Source: Providencia sp. PROV188 (lineage in GTDB: Bacteria > Pseudomonadota > Gammaproteobacteria > Enterobacterales > Enterobacteriaceae). From it: a stretch of 64,000 bases of DNA. Within the stretch, counting starts at the first letter, position 1, and every line of letters begins with the position of its first letter. The stretch lies in contig NZ_CP097291.1 of the NCBI RefSeq assembly GCF_027595165.1, forward strand, positions 3,782,001-3,846,000, read 5' to 3'. Made by a program: the position numbers and the translations under genes. Of this stretch, positions 27,241-35,758 are shown one piece after another. A model generated the notes under the pieces. The model saw only the letters and a list, made by a program, of their open reading frames with translations. It ran no database searches and was not told the origin of the DNA.

Positions 27241-28670
27241 TGTCTAATCCTTTATATTCAGCAATAAAACGAAGTATCACGGGTAAATTGCTAACATACT
27301 TGATTCAGTTCTTTGCACTTGCTATTTATGCTCGTATATTTACCCCTGAACAATTTGGTATTATCGCATCCATTCAAGTTTTTGTGATTTTTTTTCAATT
27401 ACTTGCCGATATAGGTATTGGCCCTGCCATTATTAACGAAGATACATTCACAAAAAATCAACGTAATGGAATATTTACAACAACATTGATACTTGGCATT
27501 ATTCTTGCAATCTTATTCTATTGTTTTTCCTACTTTCTGACATATTTTTATGATGGCTATGACTATCAAAATATAGCCATCATTGTAAGCATTGGAATTA
27601 TATTTAACTCATTAAATATAATTCCATTAACAGCATTAAATAAAGATGCCAATTTTATAAAAATAGCAAAAATAGATTGCGTAACAGAATTAATTAGTTT
27701 ATCCATCGTATACTACTTTAGTCTTTTAGAATTTGGTGCTATTGCACTAGCAACAAGGTCACTATCTCAAGGGGTAATAAAGTTTATTTTAACTTGGTTT
27801 TCATCAGCTAAAACCTCATTAGGACGACCATATTTTGGCTCTGAACTATACCATATAAAAAAAATTGTTGGCTTTGCATCCTATCAATTCTCATTTAATT
27901 TAATTAACTACTTCTCACGAAATTTAGATAAAATTCTCATCGGAAAATATATTGGAACTTCAGCATTAGGTGTCTATGAAAAGTCCTATCAACTAATGCA
28001 ATATCCTCTTATGCTGACTACCTTCGCCATGACACCAGCAATCCAGCCAGTTTTAACAAAATTACGGTCTAATGTTGATCTAATTGTTGAAGAGCATAAT
28101 AAATTAGCTTCTAGACTATTATTTATATCGATATTAATTAGCTTTTTTATTTATATAAATAGTGAGAACATTGTAATTTTTATATTTGGTAACCAATGGG
28201 AAAGAGTAATTCCTTTAATAAAATTATTTTCATTTATGATTCCAATTCAATCAATATTATCAACTTCAGGTTCATTCTATCAAGTAATGAACAAGCCTCA
28301 GTTGCTTTTTATTTCTGGGCTTTTATCTGCAACACTAAATATCATTGCAATTTGTTTTGGCGTTTATTTTAACGAGTTAAGATTTATAGCCATTGGATTA
28401 ATAATATCTTTCTCCGCTAATTTCCTCCAATGTTACTTTATTATGTTTAAGTATTGTTTCAAAAGAAACATTTATTTATTCTATAAGAAATTAATGAAAG
28501 CTATTTTCATTGCATCAATGATGTGTGCTTTATATATGGTATTGTTCATTATTATGAAAAGTTACCTTTCCACAGAGATAGTGATCAATATATTACAAAA
28601 TTTATTACTAACTGCTCCAAGTTTTGGAATTTTCTACATATTAAATAGAAAACTTAATTTCGATATTTAG
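27240..28670 (+). CDS. wzx: O-unit flippase Wzx
   Basis: 476 residues with about 12 hydrophobic helices. It belongs to the polysaccharide flippase (MOP/RfbX) superfamily: an N-terminal 'YARIFTPEQFGIIASIQVF' segment and 'NYFSRNLDKILIGKYIGTSALGVYEKSYQL' are typical. It moves undecaprenol-linked O-units across the inner membrane. It is the only Wzx-like protein in the window, while the only Wzy lies in the second half of the locus. It is strongly AT-rich. It ends 22 bp before the ugd remnant. Confidence 0.88.
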   Translation: MSNPLYSAIKRSITGKLLTYLIQFFALAIYARIFTPEQFGIIASIQVFVIFFQLLADIGIGPAIINEDTFTKNQRNGIFTTTLILGIILAILFYCFSYFLTYFYDGYDYQNIAIIVSIGIIFNSLNIIPLTALNKDANFIKIAKIDCVTELISLSIVYYFSLLEFGAIALATRSLSQGVIKFILTWFSSAKTSLGRPYFGSELYHIKKIVGFASYQFSFNLINYFSRNLDKILIGKYIGTSALGVYEKSYQLMQYPLMLTTFAMTPAIQPVLTKLRSNVDLIVEEHNKLASRLLFISILISFFIYINSENIVIFIFGNQWERVIPLIKLFSFMIPIQSILSTSGSFYQVMNKPQLLFISGLLSATLNIIAICFGVYFNELRFIAIGLIISFSANFLQCYFIMFKYCFKRNIYLFYKKLMKAIFIASMMCALYMVLFIIMKSYLSTEIVINILQNLLLTAPSFGIFYILNRKLNFDI

Positions 28671-28691
28671 TTAATTATAAAGAGACCTGCC

Positions 28692-28967
28692 ATGAAAATA
28701 GCAATCGCAGGTACCGGCTATGTCGGTCTATCTAACGCCATGTTACTGCCCCCAAACCATGAAGTGGTGGCGATCGATATCAATCCTGAAAAAGTGGCGA
28801 TGCTTAACAATAAGCAATCCCCGATTATTGATACTGAAATCGAACAGTTTCTAACGGAAAAACAACTTAATTTCCGGCACCCCTAGATAAAGTCGAAGCC
28901 TATTTTGTCATTGTAGTGACTCGAACAGACTACGCCTCAAAAAGCAACTACTTCAACACCAATTCTG
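28692..28967 (+). pseudogene. ugd: 5' fragment of ugd (UDP-glucose 6-dehydrogenase)
   Basis: The first about 180 bases closely match the start of intact ugd at 35759 (same '[19 protein letters not shown]' opening). The frame is then broken after 'EKQLNF', a short deletion removes the region corresponding to 'YTGAQYV', and similarity stops at 28967 ('AACTACTTCAACACCAATTC'). About 880 bases of the gene are missing. It marks an old right-hand border of an O-antigen block, since intact ugd borders the second block in the same way. Confidence 0.9.
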
Positions 28968-29012
28968 AAGTAACCCTCAATAGTTGAACAACCAGTTAAT
29001 GGGGGTCTTTTT

Positions 29013-29480
29013 ATGTCAAAACACAGTCGTAATTCAAAAATCATTATTGCGAATCAATGTTTGTCTGGGGAATCTTCTCGCTCTCTTTCAGCAAAATATT
29101 CAATATCTCACCAGCAAATTCAATATTGGTCTAAAGTCATTGCCATTCATGACAATAATGCTTTCTTACCTACGCCACATTTACGCTGCGTTACAGCCAG
29201 ATTTCAAGCGTTAAAACTTATATGGACAAATGGCTGGTCTATCACTCACACTAGCTCTGTACTGAATTTAATCTACCCTGGAACCCTATTTGTTTGGCTT
29301 AATCGATATAATGAGAAGGGATTTTCAGGACTTGAGTGTGAACCAAGGAAGACTACCAATGAAACACTCATGCATAACACCAATTCGCTCGGATGATGAA
29401 AAAACACTTGAAGAACTCAAAGAAGAGGTGGCTTATTTACGTGCGGAAAATGCCGTTCTAAAAAGTTGGAAGCGCTGAAA
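29013..29480 (+). pseudogene. IS3-family OrfA remnant
   Basis: A helix-turn-helix protein: 'SGESSRSLSAKYSISHQQIQYW' and a second HTH-like unit 'WSITHTSSVLNLIYPGTLFVWL' leading to 'YNEKGFSGL', as in IS150-group OrfA. The frame ends at 29396, but the expected leucine-zipper tail 'EELKEEVAYLRAENAVLK' continues in another frame to 29478. A frameshift near 29385 therefore broke it. Confidence 0.7.
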
Positions 29481-29489
29481 CAGATGAAT

Positions 29490-29838
29490 AAATAAGCAAA
29501 GAAAAAACATTCGCTGTTTTAGCTCTCAAAAATAAATTTTCCTTAAAGTGTTTACTTCATGTACTAAATCTGGCAAAAAACGTTTTTATTATCACGTTAG
29601 GATTATTAAAAAGCCGGAAATCAACGAGAAAGAGTTGGCGCGAATTGAGACTATTTATCATGAACATAAACGTCGCTATGGTTACTGGCGTATTTATTTA
29701 ACATTGAAAAATATGGGGGGTAATACTCAATAACAAGACAGTTCAGCGGTTAATGAAGCAGCTTAATTGAAAATCGACAGTCAGATTGAAAAGGTATCGC
29801 TCATATCGTGGTTATATCGGCAGAACAGTGCCCATGTA
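29490..29838 (+). pseudogene. IS3-family OrfB (transposase) remnant, truncated
   Basis: Pieces in successive frames resemble an IS3 OrfB N-terminus: 'KTFAVLALKNKFSLKCLL', then 'KKRFYYHVRIIKKPEINEKE' and 'IETIYHEHKRRYGYWRI', then 'NNKTVQRLMKQLN' and 'KRYRSYRG'. At least two frameshifts and one stop are present. The sequence ends at the leader repeat before any DDE catalytic residues. Confidence 0.75.
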
Positions 29839-30455
29839 CCAAAGGCCTTTTTATATATCAGCCATATATTCCTATCTTATTTCGCCCAATATTCCTACCA
29901 AATTCAATCTGACTGATAATTAACTTATTCATATTCAAAAATAGTGATGAAATTAGTGTCTCAAAAATTAGCCGATATTTTCCTATACGGGTTTACCACA
30001 TATACTTGTAAGTAAGAAACAGCTAAGACAATTCTTATAAATATTACATTTCATTGATTACACCGTTATTCGAGTAATTACCTATTCCTACGCTACACAT
30101 GCGGATTCTATTTATATATTAATAACATACATCAAGTTACTACTGTGATCATCATTATTTTTTATACTATCTAGTCGTATTTATGTTTTTTCTTGACTAT
30201 CAAGTTACCCACTAAGTATAGATATCACCCAAACCAATATGCTATACAATGTTAAATTAACAATTTTCGATAGAACTATACACGAAGAAGTCATTTGATG
30301 ATTTCAAGAAAGTGAGCAGAAGATTACAGGCAAAGTAGTGATTTTTAGGCGCCTCACACTGATAGTCACCCTTATACTTTAGTGCTATTATTAAGGGCTT
30401 TTGATTGATTGTGCTTACGGCATGATTCAACCGATAAGGGAAGACCATCATAAGC

Positions 30456-30504
30456 AGTGTTTATTAATTGAGCAAAAATGCAGTATTTTCAATTAATAAA
30501 CACT
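30456..30504 (+). promoter_or_regulatory. 16-bp perfect inverted repeat in leader B
   Basis: The same arms as in leader A (AGTGTTTATTAATTGA and TCAATTAATAAACACT), but with a 17-nt loop. Arm identity across diverged copies suggests selection on the paired structure. Confidence 0.6.
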
Positions 30505-30521
30505 AAATTCTGAAATTCAAT

Positions 30522-30559
30522 GGCGCTCTGGGACCTGATAACCCAGTGCGGTAGCTATG
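30522..30559 (+). promoter_or_regulatory. JUMPstart with ops element, copy B
   Basis: GGCGCTCTGGGACCTGATAA leads into CCCAGTGCGGTAGCTATG, differing from copy A by one base. The ops core is within 30546-30559, about 45 bp before the acyltransferase gene. It should let RfaH act on the second block independently. Confidence 0.8.
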
Positions 30560-30603
30560 GGTGCGACTAAATATGACATTATCAATCGACATTGTGGTCA
30601 TCA

Positions 30604-31176
30604 ATGGATTTTATTAACATGAAAAAAATTCTATTAAAAATAAAAAAATCACTTTTATTAAAGCTATCAATTATAGTCAATATAAAAAAAATAAATAATA
30701 AGATCAAAAAAGAAATTTATTTTCTTGATAAAAAAATATTAGAGTATAAAAATGTTTTTATTGGCCATGACACTATCATTTATGACTCTTCGTTCTCATA
30801 TAGTTCTAAAGGTGACTTCTTTTATATTGGAAATAATTGTACGATTACTGGTGCAACCTTACTCGGACACGATGCATCTCCAACAATATTCATGAACGAA
30901 CTAAGAATTAAAAAAAACATATGGGAGCATGGTTCAAGATGCTCTTATCGGAAACCTATTAATATCGGAAATAATGTATTTATTGGTGTAGGAGCTATTA
31001 TCTTGCCCGGAATAAATATTGGAGACAATGTAATTATTGCAGCTGGTAGCATTGTAACTCGAAATATTGAAAGCAATGGAGTTTATGCAGGCAATCCGGC
31101 AAAGAAAATAAAATCAATTGATGATTACATTGAGAAGTATAAGGCACTATATAAATATGAGCGTGAAAATTTCTAG
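30604..31176 (+). CDS. Left-handed beta-helix acetyltransferase
   Basis: About 190 residues with hexapeptide repeats (for example 'IGNNCTITGATLLG', 'INIGNNVFIGVGAIILPG', 'INIGDNVIIAAGSIVTRNI') and the C-terminal 'GVYAGNPAKKIK' hallmark of WbbJ/NodL-type O-acetyltransferases. It probably acetylates a sugar of the O-unit or of a nucleotide sugar. The start is uncertain: ATG 30604, ATG 30619 and a TTG at 30592 are all possible and none has a strong ribosome site. It is the first gene after JUMPstart B and overlaps wzy by 20 bases. Confidence 0.78.
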   Translation: MDFINMKKILLKIKKSLLLKLSIIVNIKKINNKIKKEIYFLDKKILEYKNVFIGHDTIIYDSSFSYSSKGDFFYIGNNCTITGATLLGHDASPTIFMNELRIKKNIWEHGSRCSYRKPINIGNNVFIGVGAIILPGINIGDNVIIAAGSIVTRNIESNGVYAGNPAKKIKSIDDYIEKYKALYKYERENF

Positions 31177-32401
31177 TTTCAATATTATAATATATTTTTT
31201 CGCATTAACTGGTCCATTATCAACAACCCCCTTAGATATATATAATTTAGGTATAACTGCGTTTCTATTCTTAATACTCACCATTGCCTTAATAAAAAAT
31301 AATGGTGAGATAAAGATTAATTCCATATCAGCAACTTTTATCTTATCTTATTTTTCATTCATTATATTAAGTATATTTAGCCTCTGTACATCGGTTACAG
31401 AAATCACATCCACATTTTATTTAACTACTTTTTTTTCTCGTTTAGCAACAGCGTCTCTGTGCTTGGTTATCTTAATTGAGATTTCCTCGTGGATAAATAC
31501 TCAACATGGAGATAACATATCGACCTATCTAAAATTATGTTTCTTTAGCACTTTAGTTTTCCTACTTTTCTCTCTATATCAAATGATCGCCTTTGAGTAT
31601 AATCTCCCTTTCATTGAAACGCGTTCTAACGTTTACGGAGCATCTTATGAAACAAAAAAAGAACTTGGATTTCGCCTTACATCTATAGCTAGAGAACCTA
31701 ATTTTTACGCCCCATTATTAATAGAATCGATATTATTATCACTTGCATTAACTAGGAAAAAATTTTTATTTTTATTTATTCCGGTAACTCTTTTTTTAAT
31801 ACATAAAACGCATTCTACTGGAGCTTACCTACATTTATTTTTGATATTAACAGCATTTATCTTAATTAATAGAAAGTCGACTATTACAATACCCTTTTTA
31901 ATATTAATATCATTAGTTATGGTGTTTTTACTCAGCTATGATTTAAATAACTCATTCTTCATTGAAAAACTGAAAGACGAAATTAGTGGAAATTCAAGTC
32001 GAAGCTACATATATCTAACTATACTATCTGAATTCTTTAAATCAGACACTCTGCACTTATTATTTGGTTACGGAATAAATACGCTTCAGCTATTCAATGA
32101 ACTATCTCAACAAAAAAGCCATCTAGATTTTTCTGTTTCCAATAATTTTTATATTGATATTTTATGGGACTCTGGAATAGTAGGATTTATTTTATTTGTA
32201 AGTTATCTTATTTTTATTTTCATAAAGCTAAAAAAAATCTCAAAAAAAAATAGACATGGATTACTCGCATTTTTATTTTTCATTAACATAATTATAACTT
32301 CATTATATCGTTCTGAATATACCACAACACACTTTGTGTGGACTTCTATTATTATGCTGGCTTTATATAAATTATCATTAATTCATGGTGATGAAAAATG
32401 A
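31157..32401 (+). CDS. wzy: O-antigen polymerase Wzy
   Basis: About 414 residues with 10-12 hydrophobic segments and a large periplasmic loop mid-protein ('IETRSNVYGASYETKKELGFRLTS' region, then 'REPNFYAPLL'). The later 'LFGYGINTLQLFNE...' and 'SNNFYIDILWDSGIVGFILF' stretches are typical of Wzy/O-antigen ligase superfamily proteins. Its place inside the O-antigen block favours Wzy; the WaaL-like ligase is at 61.8 kb. ATG 31157 was chosen since the longer frame (31118) runs deep into the upstream gene. It overlaps the next gene by ATGA. Confidence 0.82.
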   Translation: MSVKISSFNIIIYFFALTGPLSTTPLDIYNLGITAFLFLILTIALIKNNGEIKINSISATFILSYFSFIILSIFSLCTSVTEITSTFYLTTFFSRLATASLCLVILIEISSWINTQHGDNISTYLKLCFFSTLVFLLFSLYQMIAFEYNLPFIETRSNVYGASYETKKELGFRLTSIAREPNFYAPLLIESILLSLALTRKKFLFLFIPVTLFLIHKTHSTGAYLHLFLILTAFILINRKSTITIPFLILISLVMVFLLSYDLNNSFFIEKLKDEISGNSSRSYIYLTILSEFFKSDTLHLLFGYGINTLQLFNELSQQKSHLDFSVSNNFYIDILWDSGIVGFILFVSYLIFIFIKLKKISKKNRHGLLAFLFFINIIITSLYRSEYTTTHFVWTSIIMLALYKLSLIHGDEK

Positions 32402-33201
32402 AATTAAGCATGTTATATGCAACTTTAGATGATCGCATTATTTCATTAATAGAGAATTTACCGAGTAAACATTCCTGTACTGAAATAATAATAATCCACC
32501 AAGCCAAAAGTATCGATAAATACAATAGTAACCTCGAGAAAATAGCAAAAAGAAATGATATTTACTATTATCATTCTAATAATAATGGAGTAGCCAGAAG
32601 TAGAAACCTTGCAATTGAAAAAGCCACCGGAGATATAATATTATTTTGTGATGATGACATTACTTATATGGAAGGATTCCAAGATAAAGTCATTCAAAGT
32701 TTTTCAGATCATAATAATACTGAGTTTATTACATTTGCATATAAAAACACTGTTAATGGTCCATGGCTAAAACGATTCAAACTATCAACATATAGGCATA
32801 CTAATAGAACAATTTTAGGTGTAGGAACCATTCAAGTAGCATGTCGCCGAGAAACAGTAATACAATATAATATAAAATTTCCTGAAGATATGGGGGCAGG
32901 AACTACATATTTTCTATGTGATGAGCCAGTTTTTCTTTCTAAATTTTTGAAACATGATCTACCCGGAATATATATACCTTATGTTTTATGCTTTCATCCC
33001 GAAGAGTCTAGCGGCTCAACATTCAATCACATAAATGCATTTAATTCAAGGATACTATGTTTTACTCGAATTTTTGGCGATCTTAAGGGTAGAATATACT
33101 ACCTTGCTTATATACTAAAAAATATCAGAAAATACAATTCAAGTAATCTTTTTTTTGAATCTATAAAACTAGCATTTACCAACCCATCAAAAGATAAATA
33201 A
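32398..33201 (+). CDS. Family 2-like glycosyltransferase (GT-A)
   Basis: 267 residues. 'NNNGVARSRNLAIEKATGDIIL' leads into 'FCDDDI', the acidic metal/nucleotide-binding motif of GT2 enzymes. A 'CDEPVFLSKFLK' segment further on probably carries the acceptor-side acid. It should add one sugar to the undecaprenol-linked unit at the cytoplasmic face. It is translationally coupled to wzy (ATGA overlap) and followed without a gap by the next transferase. Linkage and donor are not predictable here. Confidence 0.75.
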   Translation: MKLSMLYATLDDRIISLIENLPSKHSCTEIIIIHQAKSIDKYNSNLEKIAKRNDIYYYHSNNNGVARSRNLAIEKATGDIILFCDDDITYMEGFQDKVIQSFSDHNNTEFITFAYKNTVNGPWLKRFKLSTYRHTNRTILGVGTIQVACRRETVIQYNIKFPEDMGAGTTYFLCDEPVFLSKFLKHDLPGIYIPYVLCFHPEESSGSTFNHINAFNSRILCFTRIFGDLKGRIYYLAYILKNIRKYNSSNLFFESIKLAFTNPSKDK

Positions 33202-34329
33202 ATGAAAATATTATTATTAAATACATCATTTTATCCTCAAATAGGTGGGGTTGAAAATTCATTAAGAAGTATTAGCGATGTTCTATCAAAAGAAGGTCAT
33301 TCAATTACAATTATTTCTAGTGACAGCGGAGATCACTCGCTCCCTGATAAAGAATACCTATATGGTGCTACACTATTCCGCTACCGCCATAGTGGCTTTA
33401 TCCGTGGTTTCTTTAATCTACTGAAAAAGTTAAAGAATATAAGAAAGAATGATTATGATATTATTATTAGTAGAAATATGCTTACAACCTTAGCACTTAT
33501 ACTACTAAGATTTAAACAATTTCATTATATTGTTCCTGGAATTCATAAATATCAAAATAATATTTCAAATAAAAAAAATCAATTTAGATTTAAATTAGAA
33601 TGTATGATTGATAGATTTTGTCTAACTTTCAGCCCTAATGTTTATGTTTTTAGTAGGAATATGGAAACACAAGTTTTTAACCTTACAAAACGAAATGATA
33701 TAAAAAATATAGTTCCTGGCATTGATACGATTCGATTTAATCCAGCAAATTTAATAGAAAAAAATAAATTAAGAGATGCGTATGGGCTACCAAAGAACAA
33801 AACAATAATTTTAGGATTAGGCCGTTTTTCGTGTGTAAAAAACTACTCAACTCTAATAGAATGCATGCCTCATGTAGGAAATGAATATATTTTATTATTA
33901 GTTGGAGATGGTGATGAAAAGAAAAACTATGAAGTAATGATAGAAAAATTAAAAATATCAAACCGTGTATTTATTTTTAATAAAACATTAGAACCAGAAA
34001 TTTTCTATAAACTGAGTGATTTATTTTGTCTTTCATCAACTTATGAACCTTTTGGTCAAGTTCTATTAGAAGCTATTTCTTGTAATTTACATTTAGTTGC
34101 ATTAAACAATACATCCCCAAATATAAATACTGCCACAAATGAAATTTTTAATAAATACCCTGGGCTTGTAAATTATGTTTCTGAGAATACACCTCGTGCT
34201 TTTGCACATACTATCAATTCGTTAAAGTTGGATAATACTGCTGCACACCAAATTGAGCGTGAAAATTTCTTGAAAAATCATTCATGGCTTCAACTGATTA
34301 ACGAAATTAGAAATAACAGTAAAAGGTAA
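33202..34329 (+). CDS. Family 4 glycosyltransferase (GT-B)
   Basis: 375 residues. The N-terminal 'FYPQIGGVENSLRSISDVL' is the standard GT4 acceptor-domain start. The C-terminal half has 'LGLGRFSCVKNYSTLIECM' and 'STYEPFGQVLLEAISC', which contains the EPFGQVLLE form of the EX7E motif. A retaining transferase acting on the O-unit is likely. It begins at the base after the upstream stop codon. Confidence 0.85.
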   Translation: MKILLLNTSFYPQIGGVENSLRSISDVLSKEGHSITIISSDSGDHSLPDKEYLYGATLFRYRHSGFIRGFFNLLKKLKNIRKNDYDIIISRNMLTTLALILLRFKQFHYIVPGIHKYQNNISNKKNQFRFKLECMIDRFCLTFSPNVYVFSRNMETQVFNLTKRNDIKNIVPGIDTIRFNPANLIEKNKLRDAYGLPKNKTIILGLGRFSCVKNYSTLIECMPHVGNEYILLLVGDGDEKKNYEVMIEKLKISNRVFIFNKTLEPEIFYKLSDLFCLSSTYEPFGQVLLEAISCNLHLVALNNTSPNINTATNEIFNKYPGLVNYVSENTPRAFAHTINSLKLDNTAAHQIERENFLKNHSWLQLINEIRNNSKR

Positions 34330-34339
34330 TGAATCAAAG

Positions 34340-35071
34340 ATGTTAGATTTAAAATTCAACATTAAATTTTTAACTATCCATGATAAATGGCTATACAAAA
34401 AATCAAGCTTTTGTGACTTATTTAAATTCGTAGCTTATAAAGGTGGTAATTTAAATAAGAGACCGTTCCTGTTTATTACGAGAAAGAAGAGAAGCGTGAG
34501 AAATGACTTAAGTTTAAGTAATGAATCGCTATGGCTCAACCTACGTAAAAACACTCGTTACGATATTAATAAGGCTAAAGAACTTGATACTAAATTTAAT
34601 TTAATTAACTGCATTGACAGTAAGGAAAACAATAATAGTGAAATTGTAAACTTCATATCTGATTATAATTTTTTCGTGAAAAATAAAGAATTACCCATTC
34701 CATTATTAACAGACAAAAGAATACTAAAATACAGAAAAAATCTAGTTATAAGCAAAATAAATCATAATAATACCTGGCTAGCCCAGCATGCATATCTGGT
34801 CATTGATAACTACGCTGAATTGTTATACTCCATAGTCAATAGTCAAGAAGATAACAAATTAACTGGATTAGCAAATAAGCATCTACATTGGAATGACTTT
34901 CTTTCACTAAAAAATATAGGTATAAGTTTATATGACTGGGGGGGTATTACTATTGATGGTTCATTAGCCGGAATTAGAAACTTCAAACTATCATTTGGCG
35001 GCGATGATGTAACTTATAACATATATAACTCACCACTATATCAACTGGCTCTTAATATTAAAAAAAGTTAA
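34340..35071 (+). CDS. FemAB-like GNAT-fold transferase
   Basis: 243 residues. 'WLNLRKNTRYDINKAKE' and the later 'YDWGGI' and 'GIRNFKLSFGGD' pieces are the conserved marks of FemAB/MurM-related GNAT proteins, which often transfer amino acids or acyl groups. In an O-antigen block it may add an amino acid or acyl group to a sugar; Providencia and Proteus O-antigens are known to carry amino-acid amides of uronic acids, and ugd lies nearby. The substrate is inference. Confidence 0.65.
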   Translation: MLDLKFNIKFLTIHDKWLYKKSSFCDLFKFVAYKGGNLNKRPFLFITRKKRSVRNDLSLSNESLWLNLRKNTRYDINKAKELDTKFNLINCIDSKENNNSEIVNFISDYNFFVKNKELPIPLLTDKRILKYRKNLVISKINHNNTWLAQHAYLVIDNYAELLYSIVNSQEDNKLTGLANKHLHWNDFLSLKNIGISLYDWGGITIDGSLAGIRNFKLSFGGDDVTYNIYNSPLYQLALNIKKS

Positions 35072-35075
35072 CTCT

Positions 35076-35753
35076 ATGTTTATTATAAATGCTGATGATT
35101 ATGGTCATTCTGAACGAGTCAACAATGCTATTATCCACTGTTTTAATAAAAGATTGATTGACTCTGCGACACTGATGGCTAATATGCCCGGAACTGAGCA
35201 TGCTATTAAGAATAATGATAATTTCAGTTTGGGATGCCATCTGAATTTAATGGAAGGAAAACCTTTAAATTCAAACTGTTTAAACTATCGTGAATTAACC
35301 GATAGTAATGGAGAATTGAATTTAAACTTATCAAGAAACTCATTTTTTGCAAATAAATGTATAATTAATCAAATTAAGATAGAACTTGATCATCAAATAA
35401 GTTTTCTATTCGATCATAAAATTAAACTAACACATCTTGACTCCCATCATCACACACATACAATACCTATTATTTACAGAATAGTTCACGAACTAGCTTT
35501 AAAATACAAGCTAAGAATAAGACTACCAAGATATACTGGGTCACATAAATTACATAAAGTTCTTTATAAAAAAATATTATGTATTTATATGAAAAAAAAC
35601 GGATTAAACTTCACTGATAAATTTATTAATTATAATGAAATGGATTCATTTAAAAACAATAAAGAAATGATTGAAGTTATGGTTCACCCAGATCTAAAAG
35701 ATAATAACACTATATATTGTAATACTACTAATTTAATTATCGATAGGCTTTAA
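35076..35753 (+). CDS. YdjC/ChbG-like carbohydrate deacetylase
   Basis: 225 residues. '[17 protein letters not shown]' at the N-terminus contains the Asp-Asp metal/catalytic pair, '[12 protein letters not shown]' follows, and '[10 protein letters not shown]' supplies the histidines of this metal-dependent deacetylase fold. ChbG removes an acetyl group from chitooligosaccharides. Here a role in de-N-acetylating an O-unit sugar is plausible but unproven. It is shorter than typical ChbG (about 250). It lies 4 bp after the FemAB-like gene and 5 bp before ugd. Confidence 0.75.
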   Translation: MFIINADDYGHSERVNNAIIHCFNKRLIDSATLMANMPGTEHAIKNNDNFSLGCHLNLMEGKPLNSNCLNYRELTDSNGELNLNLSRNSFFANKCIINQIKIELDHQISFLFDHKIKLTHLDSHHHTHTIPIIYRIVHELALKYKLRIRLPRYTGSHKLHKVLYKKILCIYMKKNGLNFTDKFINYNEMDSFKNNKEMIEVMVHPDLKDNNTIYCNTTNLIIDRL

Positions 35754-35758
35754 AATTC

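Larger units (their letters stand above)
28968..29838 (+). mobile_element. Decayed IS3-family (IS150-like) insertion sequence
   Basis: It contains both halves of an IS3-type transposase, each broken by frameshifts (orfA about 29013-29480, orfB about 29490-29838). It abuts the ugd fragment on the left and is cut off on the right by leader repeat copy B, so the catalytic C-terminal part of OrfB and the right inverted repeat are missing. No clean terminal inverted repeat could be identified on the left. Confidence 0.75.
29839..30582 (+). repeat. Leader repeat copy B (long direct repeat ending in JUMPstart)
   Basis: Second copy of the cpxA-downstream leader. It begins inside what is the right arm of the cpxA terminator in copy A (CCAAAGGCCTTTTTATATATC), although no cpxA lies here. 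All landmarks of copy A are in the same order, with scattered differences. It accounts for the gene-free stretch before 30604. Confidence 0.9.

Noticed and set aside
28984..29214. 76-codon ORF at the start of the IS remnant
   Set aside because: It is an alternative frame of OrfA; the helix-turn-helix sequence is in the frame starting at 29013.
31157..32401. Possibility that this is the O-antigen ligase rather than Wzy
   Set aside because: It lies inside the glycan block with glycosyltransferases, while a better WaaL candidate with the GPHNTFLFIWFG loop sits among core genes at 61.8 kb.
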